A stretch of DNA of 64,000 nt from Bacteroidota bacterium (GTDB lineage Bacteria; Bacteroidota; Bacteroidia; 2-12-FULL-35-15), in assembly GCA_025963775.1 (NCBI GenBank), contig JAOQAD010000040.1, positions 248,001 to 312,000 on the forward strand, written 5' to 3'. Numbering within the stretch: the stretch's first letter is position 1; each line of letters begins with the position of its first letter. Under the pieces are notes generated by a model. The model was not told where the DNA came from, did not search any database, and saw only the letters and a list, made by a program, of their open reading frames with translations. Of the stretch, positions 25,301 through 34,377 are shown one piece after another. The position numbers were made by a program, and so were the translations under genes.

Positions 25301-26544
25301 CATTTTCCGGTAAGGTAGTTATAGAAGTTTGTGGAAGCTCCCGGGTTACCGTTTACAGGGTTCGAGTTATTGTTATAGTATATGAAACGCTCCATACCTA
25401 AACGCTCGTTATCTGCGATCGAATCGCCGTAACCGATACCGTTAATGGTACTGTCGGCAGGATTATCCATGCCATCCGCATCTTTGAAAGGCCCTTCGAA
25501 GAAATCGACACCCACAGCAGGAGGATTGGAACCGTAGCCCAGTACACCGCTCAAGCCTTCATCCACCGCATCACCATTGTACTGGTAACCGAATCCGTTG
25601 GAAACATCACAGCCTACAAAGTCATCATTATAACCTCCAAGATCCGAATCCACCCATACACCAAAATGTGTTTTGTTGATCTGGAAAGAGGATTTGTTAG
25701 CGATCTTGTATGTATAGAATGTCATGTCATTGATCTCGTCATTGGTTTTGAATCCGAATGCCTGTGCCTGGATCTCAAGTCCGATTGCAGCTCCGCCTGA
25801 CTCACCATGCACGTTTCCTTTATCATTGAACACCCACCAGATCGCCTGGTCGCCTTTTAATTTTGCAGTACAGGCCCTGTTGATCAGAGGGTTTGTGTTA
25901 TCACCTAAGTCGAAATCTGGATAATCTCCTGAAGCCGGGTCATAAATGTTATCCAGGTTGTAATCGAACCATGGAGCCAGTGGCTGTCCCTGTGGCCCAA
26001 CTGTCGGCCAGTCAAGAATGGTTTGCATCTCGGAGCTTCCGATAGGATTAGCTCCTACGGATCCGTTGATCACCCAGTTATGGTATGCCTTTACATCGTC
26101 CTTGTTTACTTTATAGAACTTATCGTATGCAAGGCAGGTGCTTGGATCGATACTCGCAGCTGCATCAAGCGGCCCCGGCCAGAAGTCATTACCTGTCTGG
26201 CGGTAGGTCATCGCAGCAACTTTCAGCTGGTTACCGGCATCCACACCACCGATCCACAAGGAACCTGCAAAGATCGATTTGATGCCGCTTCCTTTCGGAA
26301 TTTCATATTGGGCGCTGATAAGGTCCCACCACATATCGCCACCTGTTAATAAAGTAGCTCTTACGTTATTAATATCAATATCAACACGGGCGGTTGCAGG
26401 TGCACAACCCGACATTACCGAACGGTTCGGGTCAGAAACAGGAGGAGCAATTCCGGATATCCCGACATTTTCTCTTGCAATTGCGCTAAAGGAAAAAGCC
26501 ATTATAGATAAGGAGGCAATTAACTTGATACGATTCTTTTTCAT
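22333..26544 (-). CDS. Large T9SS-exported surface protein
   Basis: 1403 residues from ATG 26544 (a start at 26565 adds seven residues without a better signal). Signal peptide at 1-24 (cleavage near SAIAREN). The body is beta-rich with many Ser/Gly/Asn loops and motifs such as GGDMWWDLI and GSLWIGGVDAGN. C-terminal residues about 1315-1403 form a T9SS sorting domain: NIVPNPYYAYSEYE, VSIYTLNGNLVRRY and SGLYIIHVEV, ending near KWFGVLRPID. No enzyme domain is recognised. It sits between a TonB receptor and a PorV-like gene in one operon. Confidence 0.85.
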   Translation of the reverse strand: MKKNRIKLIASLSIMAFSFSAIARENVGISGIAPPVSDPNRSVMSGCAPATARVDIDINNVRATLLTGGDMWWDLISAQYEIPKGSGIKSIFAGSLWIGGVDAGNQLKVAAMTYRQTGNDFWPGPLDAAASIDPSTCLAYDKFYKVNKDDVKAYHNWVINGSVGANPIGSSEMQTILDWPTVGPQGQPLAPWFDYNLDNIYDPASGDYPDFDLGDNTNPLINRACTAKLKGDQAIWWVFNDKGNVHGESGGAAIGLEIQAQAFGFKTNDEINDMTFYTYKIANKSSFQINKTHFGVWVDSDLGGYNDDFVGCDVSNGFGYQYNGDAVDEGLSGVLGYGSNPPAVGVDFFEGPFKDADGMDNPADSTINGIGYGDSIADNERLGMERFIYYNNNSNPVNGNPGASTNFYNYLTGKWRDGSIMTYGGDAVGTGTPCKFVFPDDSDPTGFGTNFVTQAPWSEWRENNPFVDRRFMQVAGPFTLTAGAVNVITTGVVWARATQGGPMASLALLKGADKKAQKLFNNCFKKLEGPDAPDLSIQELDNELILYWTNAKGSNNYQEKYSEDPDLAVGGDSLYRFQGYQVYQLKDATVSATELNNVDRARLVYQCDKKDGIKQIVNYTFDQNITANVPMEMVNGGDVGVSHSVSLKTDLFASGDNKLVNHKTYYYTVVAYGYSATQEFNPGLFSYNDYKPYISGSGNVTKASGIPHIVSPELSGTEAHADYGSGVKVKRIEGQGNGGNSLEMTGGSLAQAVSTGRTLNPVYENGHAPITIKVVDPLNVPNESFRIFLWDTTTTATTNNITTAARWTLVKLPGGAHSDTIHSDASIAIPNEQIINGQPSGSNEVIPRLGLSVNITYSYSPSDALATDNGALASASSMSFGDVTKRWLTGLPDEEGTVDANWIRSGTATDATQPEYNDYAGPDDQQAYEKIINGTWAPYRVAAASTIPGAGLPIVSRGGPAWDKYRTLNFIKNLASVDVVITADKSKWTRCPVIELQEDVALAIGGAPKMSMRKSPSVDKNGKKLGDAGYNATEGGFIDSAGVQIPTPTGMGWFPGYAVNLETGERLNMAFGEDSYLPSENGADMKWNPTSTTYSPFFDPLFGGKHYIYVFGRNYSATTSSLYPPTDPMLARQLRDLPRYDNGLAMYKLYHASETASSSSSSDGYKREVYSDAMWVNIPLLAPGHQLFETDVKVRLRVTKAYAKYGTGTAQSFNSLISGQHYFVEAGPIKHNGITYNTGTSFTAVNSNFTDTISASTIAYNYSVLSTVNKANGIYEFNTADIETHTNDNETAKDALDLINIVPNPYYAYSEYEKTTLDQVVKITNLPAKCTVSIYTLNGNLVRRYKKDDSGAEAKTSLDWDLKNEARIPIASGLYIIHVEVPDVGEKILKWFGVLRPIDIEAY

Positions 26545-26605
26545 ATTATTTTTATTATGTAGCATTTCAATTTTTTTCGATGGTGTTCAATTCTTTAATG
26601 CGTGA

Positions 26606-29600
26606 TTAAAAATCAAGCAGGAGTCCGAGGCGGATAACACGCGGCCTCTGGTAGTTGCTTGGATTGTTAATGTTCACACGGTAAAGATCCTGGAACGCTT
26701 CAGGGTTTGTTTTAGAAGCGATATCGCTCTGGGCATCTGCAGAAGCAAGATAGCCGTCATCATCAGGGTTACCTGTTGCTTTGTAAACGCGGATGATGTT
26801 TTTCTGGTTGAATACGTTCAGCACCTGTAAGTAAACGTTCAGGTTAGCGTATTTTTTCTCTTCACCTTCTTTTTTACCACCCCATGATAATTCGATGTCT
26901 TTATCAACTCTCAGATCCACTTTGAAGTTCCATGGAAGGTTTGATCCGTTGATGTTACCTTCAAGTGAACGGCGCTGTGGAACGTCGAAATAACCATCAG
27001 CAGAGATGTTTGCCTGCTTGCTGTATGGAGTTCCTGAACCAGCCCTTAATACTACGTTTGCTCCAACGTTCTCAAGCAATTTAACTGATTTTTCAGTATC
27101 GCCTTTTTTACGTGTCCAAACCGGGCCGTTGTAATCTTTTCCAGCACCGAAACGGTAATCGATGTTCATTACGATGGTGTGACGCTGATCGAAATCCAGT
27201 GGGTGCAATACCCTTAAGTTCGGCTGGCCGGAAGAAGCAAGGTTGAATCCGTCAGATGCGCTGGATCCTGTACCATCGGCGAACTGCAATGTATAGCTTG
27301 CTGTTAACTGTACACCGCTTGCCATCCTGCGAAGGTCATACGCGATGGAGAAACCTTTTACTGTTCCAAAATCGATGTTGTCATAAGAAGTGTAGGTCTG
27401 GGGATAAGCTTTGGTTACGCTTACCACCTGGATCATGTCCCTTAATTCGCGGTAGAAAGCAGATAAGGTGATCGCAGAGTTTTTCTTTTCGTTCAATACC
27501 TGTGTGAATCCCAACTCGTAGTCAGTTGTCCTTTCAGGCTTCAGTCCCGGGTTGTTCAGTGTTGCTGCATTCCTGTATGCCAGCTGCAGGTAATCCGTAG
27601 GGTCTAACCTGTTAGCAGAAGGAGGACGCTGGGTCAATACATCGTAGTGTGCAAAGAAGTTAGCCACATCGGAGATCGGGAATGCGAATGCGATACGCGG
27701 CATCAGGTTGATCTGTGGTTTGTAATCTGTAAACACTGTTGATTTGATGTTTTTCTCAGAAGCATCAGCTGGGTTCAGTAAGGCAGGGTTGATACCACCA
27801 TCGGAACCGTTCAGGAGGCTTGGGTCAGAGATCTCGTTACCGGTAGCATCGTACCAGGTATCTCCGTCCCTGTATCCTTTGATCTCGGAGTTCGGGTTGT
27901 TAAGGTCATTCACATACACAACGAAATCATCACCGATATTGGACGGACGCTCAGGCTGGTTTGTGTAATTCATCTCACCTGCAGTTTTTGTTTCATACAA
28001 CAGGTATTTATCTTTCAATACTTTCTGGTTAGCATCGAAACGGTCGATACGTAAACCAACATTGAACTTAATGTCTTTAAAGTCGAAACGGTCCTGTAAG
28101 TAACCTGCAATGTAGATAGGCTTGTATGCGCCGATCTCCCTTGTATAGTTCCCTTTGTCGTCTTTCTTATTGTAGAAATCATCAAGGCTTGGGTTGCCGT
28201 TCAGTTTTTTACCGGTGTGGTCATAACCGTAATATGCTACCAATGCTCCGCCGCCGAGGTTTAAAAGGTCATCTGCGCTGAACATATCAATGCTGTAGGT
28301 TTCAGGATCGTAAGAGTCAACATCGATCCAGTTGGTGCTGTTCTCAGCATAACCAAGTTTTTCCCTTAAGCTGCGGTCAAACTGGCTTTGCTCGCCTGCA
28401 TTGTACAGCCTGTTGAAATCGTAGTAGTTGTAAACCGAAGGATCAAAGAACTCAAGGATCTGGTCGTTGGCAGGATCCGGGTTCGCATTGTAAATAGGAG
28501 TTGAGAAATCAAGCTGCGTGAGGTGCTTGTTTGCAAGCTGGCGCATTCTTGTCCATAAGCCGATAGGAGCCATTGAATAGAACCTTTCAGTCCTTTGCTC
28601 ATATTCGAAACCAACCTGGATCGCGTGGTTCTTGATATCTGCAGAGAAGTTCGCAAATACGCGGAACTGTGAGTTGTCGCCGTAGCTGTAGCCGTTGTAC
28701 TGGCGGCCTGTGTTGTACCATAAACCGTAGATACTTGCAGGGCGGTCGCCGTTCATCAGTCCAAGTCCTGCCTGAACATCGCTTGGATCCTGGATATCTG
28801 CAGCATCATTTAAAGAATAGAACTGTGTAGTATAAGGAGTGCCTGTTGGATTCTGCTCACCCGGAGCAAAAGTTAAGCTGGTATAACCGTGAGCGATCTG
28901 TGCAAGTCCGCCAAGGCTGTCTTCCCATGTATAAATAGGTTTGATCGTCTGGGTGAATTTACCGATATACCCGTAATCGAATATTTTATCCAGGTGATCG
29001 TCATCCTGTGTTTTTTGTTTTCTTTTTTCGTAGCCTGCCTGGATTGTGAAGTATGCATTCTTAATGTTAGAAGATGATTTTTCTTCTTCCTTAGAAGTTG
29101 CAGAGTTGAATTTCTGTGTCAGCTTTGCGTATACCCTCCAGGTTTTGTCAGTATTCAAAGGATTATTTACCGGGTTGTATAATGCGTATTCGTAAACAAA
29201 TCCGTGATTTTTATTGTAATCGATGGAACCACCGAGTGTGATACCCATGTTTGTTGTAGGCTGGTACTGGATCTTACCTGACAAACGCATTGATTTTGAT
29301 TCAACGTTGTTCCTTGCTTTGATCTTCTGAAGATCGCCTGCATTCACATATTCCGAATTCAGTACAAATCCTGAACCCTGCTCTGATGGACGCAATGGAG
29401 TTGAAGTGATCTCATTTAATTTATCCTGGTTGATCTGGTAGAATCCTACTGCTGACGGGTCAGGATCTTTTTCCGAAACCACCTCGCCGGAAACACTGAA
29501 ACCAAGTACAGATTTTTTAGCTCCGCTTGTAGAATCCTTAGATGTTAAGATAGGGCCGTTGATGGAGAAACCAAGGAAGTTATAACCGAATGCATCCAGT

Positions 29601-30337
29601 CCTTTTTTCTCTCCGAAGCCGGAAGAAACAACCTCGATGCCTCCTGTGTATTTACTTGCAGGGCCACGTGTTGTGATCGCGATGATACCACCTGTTGCAT
29701 CACCGTATTCTGCAGGTGTACCGCCTACGATGGTTGTGATCTGTTCAACGGATGATTGTGGAACATTGCTGCTGCCGATTACTTTTTGTCCATCCACATA
29801 ATATGCTGTACCGCTTGAACGTGCACCACGTACATTCAGTGATCCGCCTTCATCCTGCTGATATACACCTGCTGTAGTTGCTGCAACGGAATTGATATTC
29901 TTGGTTGCCATGTTCTGGTACTCTTCACGTGTAACCGTTCCACCCGATTTTGTATCCGGATCGATCAGCGGTTCTGAATATTCAATGATCTCCACAACAT
30001 CTAATAGCGTGCCGGCTGCCATCTCCATATTCAGGTAAACTGTTTTACCAACTGCAACATTGATGTTGTCAATTTCCACAGCCTGGTAACCAACATAGGT
30101 TGCCTTTACGTTATACTTACCGGGGTTCAGCGGCTTGATCGAAACTTCGCCATCAATGTTAGTGGTACCGATACCCGCCTGGATACCGCCCATTTCCACG
30201 ACAACGTTAGCAAACGGAATCGTTTCCTTTGTTGTTTTATCGATCAGCTTTACTTTAATGGAAGACTCGTTCTGTGCCAGCAACAGCCCTGCTGATGCAA
30301 CAACGATAGACAATGTTGAAAGTAATTTACGTAGCAT
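26606..30337 (-). CDS. TonB-dependent receptor with carboxypeptidase-regulatory-like N-terminus
   Basis: 1243 residues. Signal peptide (cleavage near LLLAQN). A carboxypeptidase-regulatory-like domain occupies about 25-110 (IKVKLIDKTTKETIPFANVVV). The plug domain is about 130-240 (YYVDGQKVIG, QITTIVGGTPAEYGDATGGIIAITTR). The barrel runs to the aromatic end RVIRLGLLLDF. The ligand is unknown: no SusD partner is adjacent, and no riboswitch is visible upstream. It is the first gene of an operon with a giant T9SS protein and a PorV-like protein, so it may serve display or assembly of that protein rather than nutrient uptake. Confidence 0.92.
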   Translation of the reverse strand: MLRKLLSTLSIVVASAGLLLAQNESSIKVKLIDKTTKETIPFANVVVEMGGIQAGIGTTNIDGEVSIKPLNPGKYNVKATYVGYQAVEIDNINVAVGKTVYLNMEMAAGTLLDVVEIIEYSEPLIDPDTKSGGTVTREEYQNMATKNINSVAATTAGVYQQDEGGSLNVRGARSSGTAYYVDGQKVIGSSNVPQSSVEQITTIVGGTPAEYGDATGGIIAITTRGPASKYTGGIEVVSSGFGEKKGLDAFGYNFLGFSINGPILTSKDSTSGAKKSVLGFSVSGEVVSEKDPDPSAVGFYQINQDKLNEITSTPLRPSEQGSGFVLNSEYVNAGDLQKIKARNNVESKSMRLSGKIQYQPTTNMGITLGGSIDYNKNHGFVYEYALYNPVNNPLNTDKTWRVYAKLTQKFNSATSKEEEKSSSNIKNAYFTIQAGYEKRKQKTQDDDHLDKIFDYGYIGKFTQTIKPIYTWEDSLGGLAQIAHGYTSLTFAPGEQNPTGTPYTTQFYSLNDAADIQDPSDVQAGLGLMNGDRPASIYGLWYNTGRQYNGYSYGDNSQFRVFANFSADIKNHAIQVGFEYEQRTERFYSMAPIGLWTRMRQLANKHLTQLDFSTPIYNANPDPANDQILEFFDPSVYNYYDFNRLYNAGEQSQFDRSLREKLGYAENSTNWIDVDSYDPETYSIDMFSADDLLNLGGGALVAYYGYDHTGKKLNGNPSLDDFYNKKDDKGNYTREIGAYKPIYIAGYLQDRFDFKDIKFNVGLRIDRFDANQKVLKDKYLLYETKTAGEMNYTNQPERPSNIGDDFVVYVNDLNNPNSEIKGYRDGDTWYDATGNEISDPSLLNGSDGGINPALLNPADASEKNIKSTVFTDYKPQINLMPRIAFAFPISDVANFFAHYDVLTQRPPSANRLDPTDYLQLAYRNAATLNNPGLKPERTTDYELGFTQVLNEKKNSAITLSAFYRELRDMIQVVSVTKAYPQTYTSYDNIDFGTVKGFSIAYDLRRMASGVQLTASYTLQFADGTGSSASDGFNLASSGQPNLRVLHPLDFDQRHTIVMNIDYRFGAGKDYNGPVWTRKKGDTEKSVKLLENVGANVVLRAGSGTPYSKQANISADGYFDVPQRRSLEGNINGSNLPWNFKVDLRVDKDIELSWGGKKEGEEKKYANLNVYLQVLNVFNQKNIIRVYKATGNPDDDGYLASADAQSDIASKTNPEAFQDLYRVNINNPSNYQRPRVIRLGLLLDF

Positions 30338-30663
30338 ATTTTTTGTTATTTGATAAATTCGTGCAAAATGAAGTGCGTAAATATAGGAATATTTAACATT
30401 TCTTTACAAAAATTTTTTCTCACAAAAATTTTCATAAAATGCGTTCCTAAACGAAGCACTTAAAAACCAATAAAATCAATTAAATCAAGCACTACAAGCG
30501 TTGATTCGTTAATTGGCAATGCACTAAAATCTTTTGGCTAAACACATAGTTTATGCAACTATGTTTAATGGGTGGGATGTTGTTCAAAAACTAATGATAT
30601 GCAATTATACAAATTAATTTTGAATATGTTGCATTTTTTATCAAAATATTTTTCTTTTTCTTT
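30338..30663. other. 326-base AT-rich intergenic region
   Basis: No gene is seen. It holds the candidate promoter of the TonB operon, poly-A/T tracts (two CAAAAATTTT-like blocks near 30405-30432) and a 7-bp inverted repeat ACATAGT-TTATGCA-ACTATGT at 30544-30564. Confidence 0.6.
30378..30410 (-). promoter_or_regulatory. Candidate promoter of the TonB receptor operon
   Basis: Leftward, TATATTTA at 30385-30378 is one base off TAnnTTTG and TTTG at 30410-30407 is a -33 box, with a 21-base spacer. Predicted 5' leader about 35 bases. Confidence 0.45.
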
Positions 30664-30972
30664 TCAATGCCTTTTGAACCAGCGAACGAGAAAGAATTCC
30701 CGTTTGTTTGCACGTAATTTTTCGCTTTTTCGCTTTTCCCTCTTCATGCGCTTCCTGGTTTCCTTGGTCTGGAGTCTCTTGTGATGCTGCTTTACAGCCT
30801 TTTTCTGGTCCATTTCCATTTTGCGCTGCTCCTTCCATTTCTTTTTAGCTGCTTTTCTCTGCACACGCGATGTGGCGGGGGCCTTATCTTTTGCAGGCGC
30901 TTCCTGTGCCGCCATACCAAGAGGAAGCAGGCAGATGAACAGGAGAATGAGTTTTCGGAAAAGGCTTTTCAT
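30664..30972 (-). CDS. Small, very basic exported protein
   Basis: 102 residues from ATG 30972 (an ATG at 30990 adds six residues). Signal peptide at 1-22 (LLPLGMAAQE). The mature part is almost entirely Lys/Arg/Gln helices, for example RKAAKKKWKEQRKMEMDQKK and ETRKRMKREKRKSEK, with an aromatic end FFLVRWFKRH. No known domain. Such composition could bind nucleic acid, lipopolysaccharide or peptidoglycan, but that is speculation. It is flanked by the TonB promoter region and a divergent lipoprotein gene. Confidence 0.65.
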   Translation of the reverse strand: MKSLFRKLILLFICLLPLGMAAQEAPAKDKAPATSRVQRKAAKKKWKEQRKMEMDQKKAVKQHHKRLQTKETRKRMKREKRKSEKLRANKREFFLVRWFKRH

Positions 30973-31074
30973 GATCGGGATCTTTACCATGCAAAATTAA
31001 AAAATAATGCCATTGCAGGGCTTACAATAATTCATTTAAAAATTTGTTTTAGCTTTGTTACAATTAACTGAACG

Positions 31075-31491
31075 ATGAAAAAGCTGTTTTATTTATTGCT
31101 GCTCGCCTTTCTTGCCAACAGCTGCCGTAAGGACAATAACAATTACATTGAAAGCGTACCGGTAGACATTTACCTGTACACCAATAATCCCAGCTTTGTA
31201 AATGTGAGCGTTGTGGGCGGCTGGGTTTATATTACCGGCGGTGTGAGAGGAATCCTGATTTACAGGAAGAGCAGCTCCGAATTTATGGCTTACGACCGCA
31301 ACTGCACCTATCAGTCGAGCGAGCCCTGCGCTACCGTAGTGGTCGATAACACCAATATTGTTGCAGTGGATACCTGCTGCCATTCCCGCTTTTCGATCTA
31401 CGACGGCTCTGTTTTCCAGGGGCCTGCTGCAGCGCCTTTAAAGGCGTATAACACTACATTTGATGGGAGTGTGCTGCACATCTACAACTAA
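31075..31491 (+). CDS. Rieske-like lipoprotein lacking the standard ligands
   Basis: 138 residues. Lipoprotein signal with lipobox LANSC (Cys17). The mature part reads like a small Rieske fold: YRKSSSEFMAYDRNCTYQ as box I and DTCCHSRFSIYDGSVFQGPA as box II. Box I has Cys77-Thr-Tyr79 where Rieske proteins have Cys-x-His. Box II has Cys101-Cys102-His103 where they have Cys-x-Cys-His. A [2Fe-2S] cluster with two His ligands is therefore unlikely. It may bind another metal or be structural. The fold assignment rests on motif spacing alone. Confidence 0.65.
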   Translation: MKKLFYLLLLAFLANSCRKDNNNYIESVPVDIYLYTNNPSFVNVSVVGGWVYITGGVRGILIYRKSSSEFMAYDRNCTYQSSEPCATVVVDNTNIVAVDTCCHSRFSIYDGSVFQGPAAAPLKAYNTTFDGSVLHIYN

Positions 31492-31585
31492 CACTGCGAA
31501 TTACGAATCTCCACTAATTTTACGAATTACGAATACCGCGCGAATCGTTTTGCGGATTTACGAATCTGTGTGTATACCGTGCGCT

Positions 31586-31676
31586 TGTCAGTTCGAGCGG
31601 AGTCGAGAACGCGGGTGGGCTTGGAATAAGATCCCCGGCAAGCCTTCCCACGTTCTCGACTCCGCTCGAACTGACA
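31586..31676. repeat. 91-base inverted-repeat element with perfect 26-bp arms
   Basis: Arms 31586-31611 and 31651-31676 are perfect reverse complements. The arm core (GTTCGAGCGGAGTCGAGAAC) is a sequence widely repeated between genes of Bacteroidota. The inner part (GGGTGGGCTTG and CAAGCCTTCCC) extends the stem imperfectly. It lies in a 286-base spacer and encodes nothing visible. Confidence 0.85.
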
Positions 31677-31730
31677 GCCCGCACACCGATCCGTCCTTTT
31701 CGTCCCGAACCGGGGATTTGACATAAAAAA

Positions 31731-31753
31731 AACGCGCTGTGTTGCAGCGCGTT
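31731..31753 (-). terminator. Intrinsic terminator of ahcY
   Basis: Stem AACGCGCTG / CAGCGCGTT with a short loop, followed leftward by eight T (read on the minus strand), 25 bases beyond the ahcY stop. A T-run on the other side also makes it usable rightward. Confidence 0.85.
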
Positions 31754-31777
31754 TTTTATTGAATTGAATGTTAAGAT

Positions 31778-33097
31778 TTAGTACCTGTACATATCCGATT
31801 TGAACGGGCCCTGTACATCCACACCGATGTAGGCAGCCTGCTCCGGGGTTAATGTATCCAGCTCACAGTTGATCTTTGCCAAATGTAAGCGGGCAACTTT
31901 CTCATCGAGGTGTTTTGGTAATGTGTATACTTTGTTCTCGTATTTATCGGCATTCAGCCAAAGCTCGAGCTGAGCAAGCGTTTGGTTGGTGAACGAGTTG
32001 CTCATTACGAATGAAGGATGGCCCGTTGCGCAGCCAAGGTTCACAAGGCGGCCTTCTGCAAGCACAAGAAGGTCTTTTTCACCGATCGTGTATTTGTCGA
32101 CCTGTGGCTTGATCACATCTTTTGAAGAACCATGGTTTTTGTTCAACCATGCCATGTCGATCTCGTTATCGAAGTGGCCGATGTTACAAACAACTGCATT
32201 GTGCTTCATTGCTTTGAAATGCTTCTCGGTGATGATGCTTTTGTTTCCTGTAGCGGTAACAATGATATCTGCTTCCTTGATAGCATTGTCCATTTTCATT
32301 ACCTGGTAACCGTCCATTGCAGCCTGTAAAGCGCAGATCGGATCGATCTCTGTAACGATCACACGAACGCCCTGTGATGACAATGACTCTGCCGAGCCTT
32401 TGCCCACATCGCCGTAACCTGCCACTACAGCCACTTTTCCGGCGAGCATTAAGTCGGTAGCCCTGCGGATCGCATCTACCAGTGATTCGCGGCAACCGTA
32501 TTTGTTATCGAATTTTGATTTTGTAACTGAATCGTTCACGTTGATCGCAGGGATGTGCAATGTTCCGTTCTTCATGCGCTCGTACAAGCGGTGAACGCCT
32601 GTTGTTGTTTCTTCAGAAAGCCCTTTGATGCCTTTGATGAGCTCAGGGAACCTGTCGAACACCATGTTGGTAAGATCTCCGCCGTCGTCGAGGATCATGT
32701 TCAATGGCTTGCGGTCTTCACCGAAGAACAATGTCTGTTCAATGCACCAGTCGAATTCCTCTTCGTTCATTCCTTTCCATGCGTACACCTGGATGCCTGC
32801 AGCAGCGATTGCAGCAGCAGCGTGATCCTGTGTTGAGAAAATATTGCAGGATGACCAGGTAACTTCAGCACCCAGCTCCACCAATGTTTCGATGAGTACA
32901 GCCGTTTGGATGGTCATGTGCAGGCAGCCTGCAATGCGCGCATCTTTCAATGGCTTCTGCTTGCCGTATTCAGCCCTTAATGCCATCAATCCAGGCATTT
33001 CAGCTTCAGCCAGCTTAATTTCTTTACGTCCCCATTCTGCGAGGGACATGTCTTTTACTTTGAATTTTACAAATTTTTCCACGGATGTATTTCCCAT
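31778..33097 (-). CDS. ahcY: Adenosylhomocysteinase
   Basis: 439 residues. It hydrolyses S-adenosylhomocysteine to adenosine and homocysteine in the methyl cycle. Conserved segments are present: [34 protein letters not shown], the NAD+-binding [32 protein letters not shown] and the C-terminal KSDMYRY, whose Lys and Tyr reach into the neighbouring subunit. Cytoplasmic tetramer in the family. Monocistronic, with its own terminator. Confidence 0.97.
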   Translation of the reverse strand: MGNTSVEKFVKFKVKDMSLAEWGRKEIKLAEAEMPGLMALRAEYGKQKPLKDARIAGCLHMTIQTAVLIETLVELGAEVTWSSCNIFSTQDHAAAAIAAAGIQVYAWKGMNEEEFDWCIEQTLFFGEDRKPLNMILDDGGDLTNMVFDRFPELIKGIKGLSEETTTGVHRLYERMKNGTLHIPAINVNDSVTKSKFDNKYGCRESLVDAIRRATDLMLAGKVAVVAGYGDVGKGSAESLSSQGVRVIVTEIDPICALQAAMDGYQVMKMDNAIKEADIIVTATGNKSIITEKHFKAMKHNAVVCNIGHFDNEIDMAWLNKNHGSSKDVIKPQVDKYTIGEKDLLVLAEGRLVNLGCATGHPSFVMSNSFTNQTLAQLELWLNADKYENKVYTLPKHLDEKVARLHLAKINCELDTLTPEQAAYIGVDVQGPFKSDMYRY

Positions 33098-33185
33098 TGT
33101 TTTTGATTTTATTTAAAAAAGAAATACGAAATTAGCTGTTATTCAGATAACAAACAAATTTCGCATTGTGAATGTTTAAGGAATC

Positions 33186-34238
33186 CTACATGCCGGGACC
33201 GGCAGCGCTTGCTGTCCAGACAGCCTTCCCAGTTTTGTCGATGTAAGTAAAAACATTGTCGTAACGGACATATGCCAATCCTTTGTAGAAATCAGCGAAG
33301 AAGTCGGAACCTCTTGTGATCACGAGCTTTCCGTTCTTGTCGATGTACTGCCATTTTGCATCCTTCAGGCTTCCGTTCACCAGTGGCGATGTGCTTACGC
33401 AGGCAAGTCCGTCGCTGAAAAAGTAAGCTCCTGTGTATACCGGGTTGATCACGACCTTACCGGTTTTATCGATGTAGCCGAACTTGCCGGTTTTATAATC
33501 ACCTACGCGGATGCATGCAAGCCCGTCGGAAAAGGTGAATGCCTTATCGAACTGCGGCTCGATCACGATTTTCCCTGTTTTATCAATATAGCCCCATTTT
33601 CCTGTGGTTTCATTTCCAACGCGGACATTGGCCATGCCTTCAGAAAATTCGAATGCTTCATCGTATTTGAAATCAACAACCGCTTTCCCGGTTTTGTCCA
33701 CAAATCCCCATTTCCCGTTTTTCTTCACACGTGCGAGGCCTTCTTTAAAATCGAAGCCGCCATCGTATTCCGGCTTAATGGCTACATTTCCTGTTTTATC
33801 GATGTAGGCGAATTTCAATCCTACCTGCATGCGGGCCATTCCTTCGGAGAACTTGTATGCATGCTCGCATTTCGGCTCGAGGATGATTTTGCCGGTTTTG
33901 TCGATGTAAGTATATTTTGCTCCCTGCTTCACGCAGGCCAGCCCTTCAGAAAAGTATCCGTCGATCTTGGAATCATACTGTGCAGGGATCACCATTTTGC
34001 CTGTAGCGTCTATAAATCCCCTCTTTCCGCCCTGTTTTACCACTGCCATTCCTTCGTAAAATTTATCAGCAAACTCAAACTGCGCCGGGATCATTACTTT
34101 CCCGCTTTTGTTTATGTAGCCGTATTTTCCTTTGTCAGCAAAGGGATACAGGACATCCTGCGCTTCTGCTGAAAACTGGCAAATCAAACCAATAAAAATC
34201 AAGGAGAGTACTCTGATCTTAAATGTTAGTGATTTCAT
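33186..34238 (-). CDS. Secreted WG-repeat protein
   Basis: 350 residues. Signal peptide (cleavage near FSAEAQD). Seven or eight WG/KWG repeats of about 45 residues cover the rest, with recurring units such as GYINKSGKVMIP, YIDKTGKI and FSEGLA. WG repeats form beta-rich, probably propeller- or solenoid-like surfaces. Function of such proteins is unknown. No T9SS domain at the C-terminus, which ends SAAGPGM. Confidence 0.88.
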   Translation of the reverse strand: MKSLTFKIRVLSLIFIGLICQFSAEAQDVLYPFADKGKYGYINKSGKVMIPAQFEFADKFYEGMAVVKQGGKRGFIDATGKMVIPAQYDSKIDGYFSEGLACVKQGAKYTYIDKTGKIILEPKCEHAYKFSEGMARMQVGLKFAYIDKTGNVAIKPEYDGGFDFKEGLARVKKNGKWGFVDKTGKAVVDFKYDEAFEFSEGMANVRVGNETTGKWGYIDKTGKIVIEPQFDKAFTFSDGLACIRVGDYKTGKFGYIDKTGKVVINPVYTGAYFFSDGLACVSTSPLVNGSLKDAKWQYIDKNGKLVITRGSDFFADFYKGLAYVRYDNVFTYIDKTGKAVWTASAAGPGM

Positions 34239-34377
34239 ACTTTTTTGCTTAAATTTTTTGTAAATATCTAAAATAAATCGAATATAGAAAATTTTTAAAG
34301 CATAAATATTTCTGTTTGATAAAATTGCTGTTCAGCTCAAATGAATTAACTATTATTGCCATAGATATTTTGCCTGC

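Noticed and set aside
30544-30564. Inverted repeat ACATAGT-N7-ACTATGT as a CRP-like operator
   Set aside because: Seven-base arms in AT-rich DNA are expected by chance and it is far from the predicted promoter.
31460-31726. Short frames across the 26-bp inverted repeat
   Set aside because: Both strands read the same repeat; this is a non-coding element.
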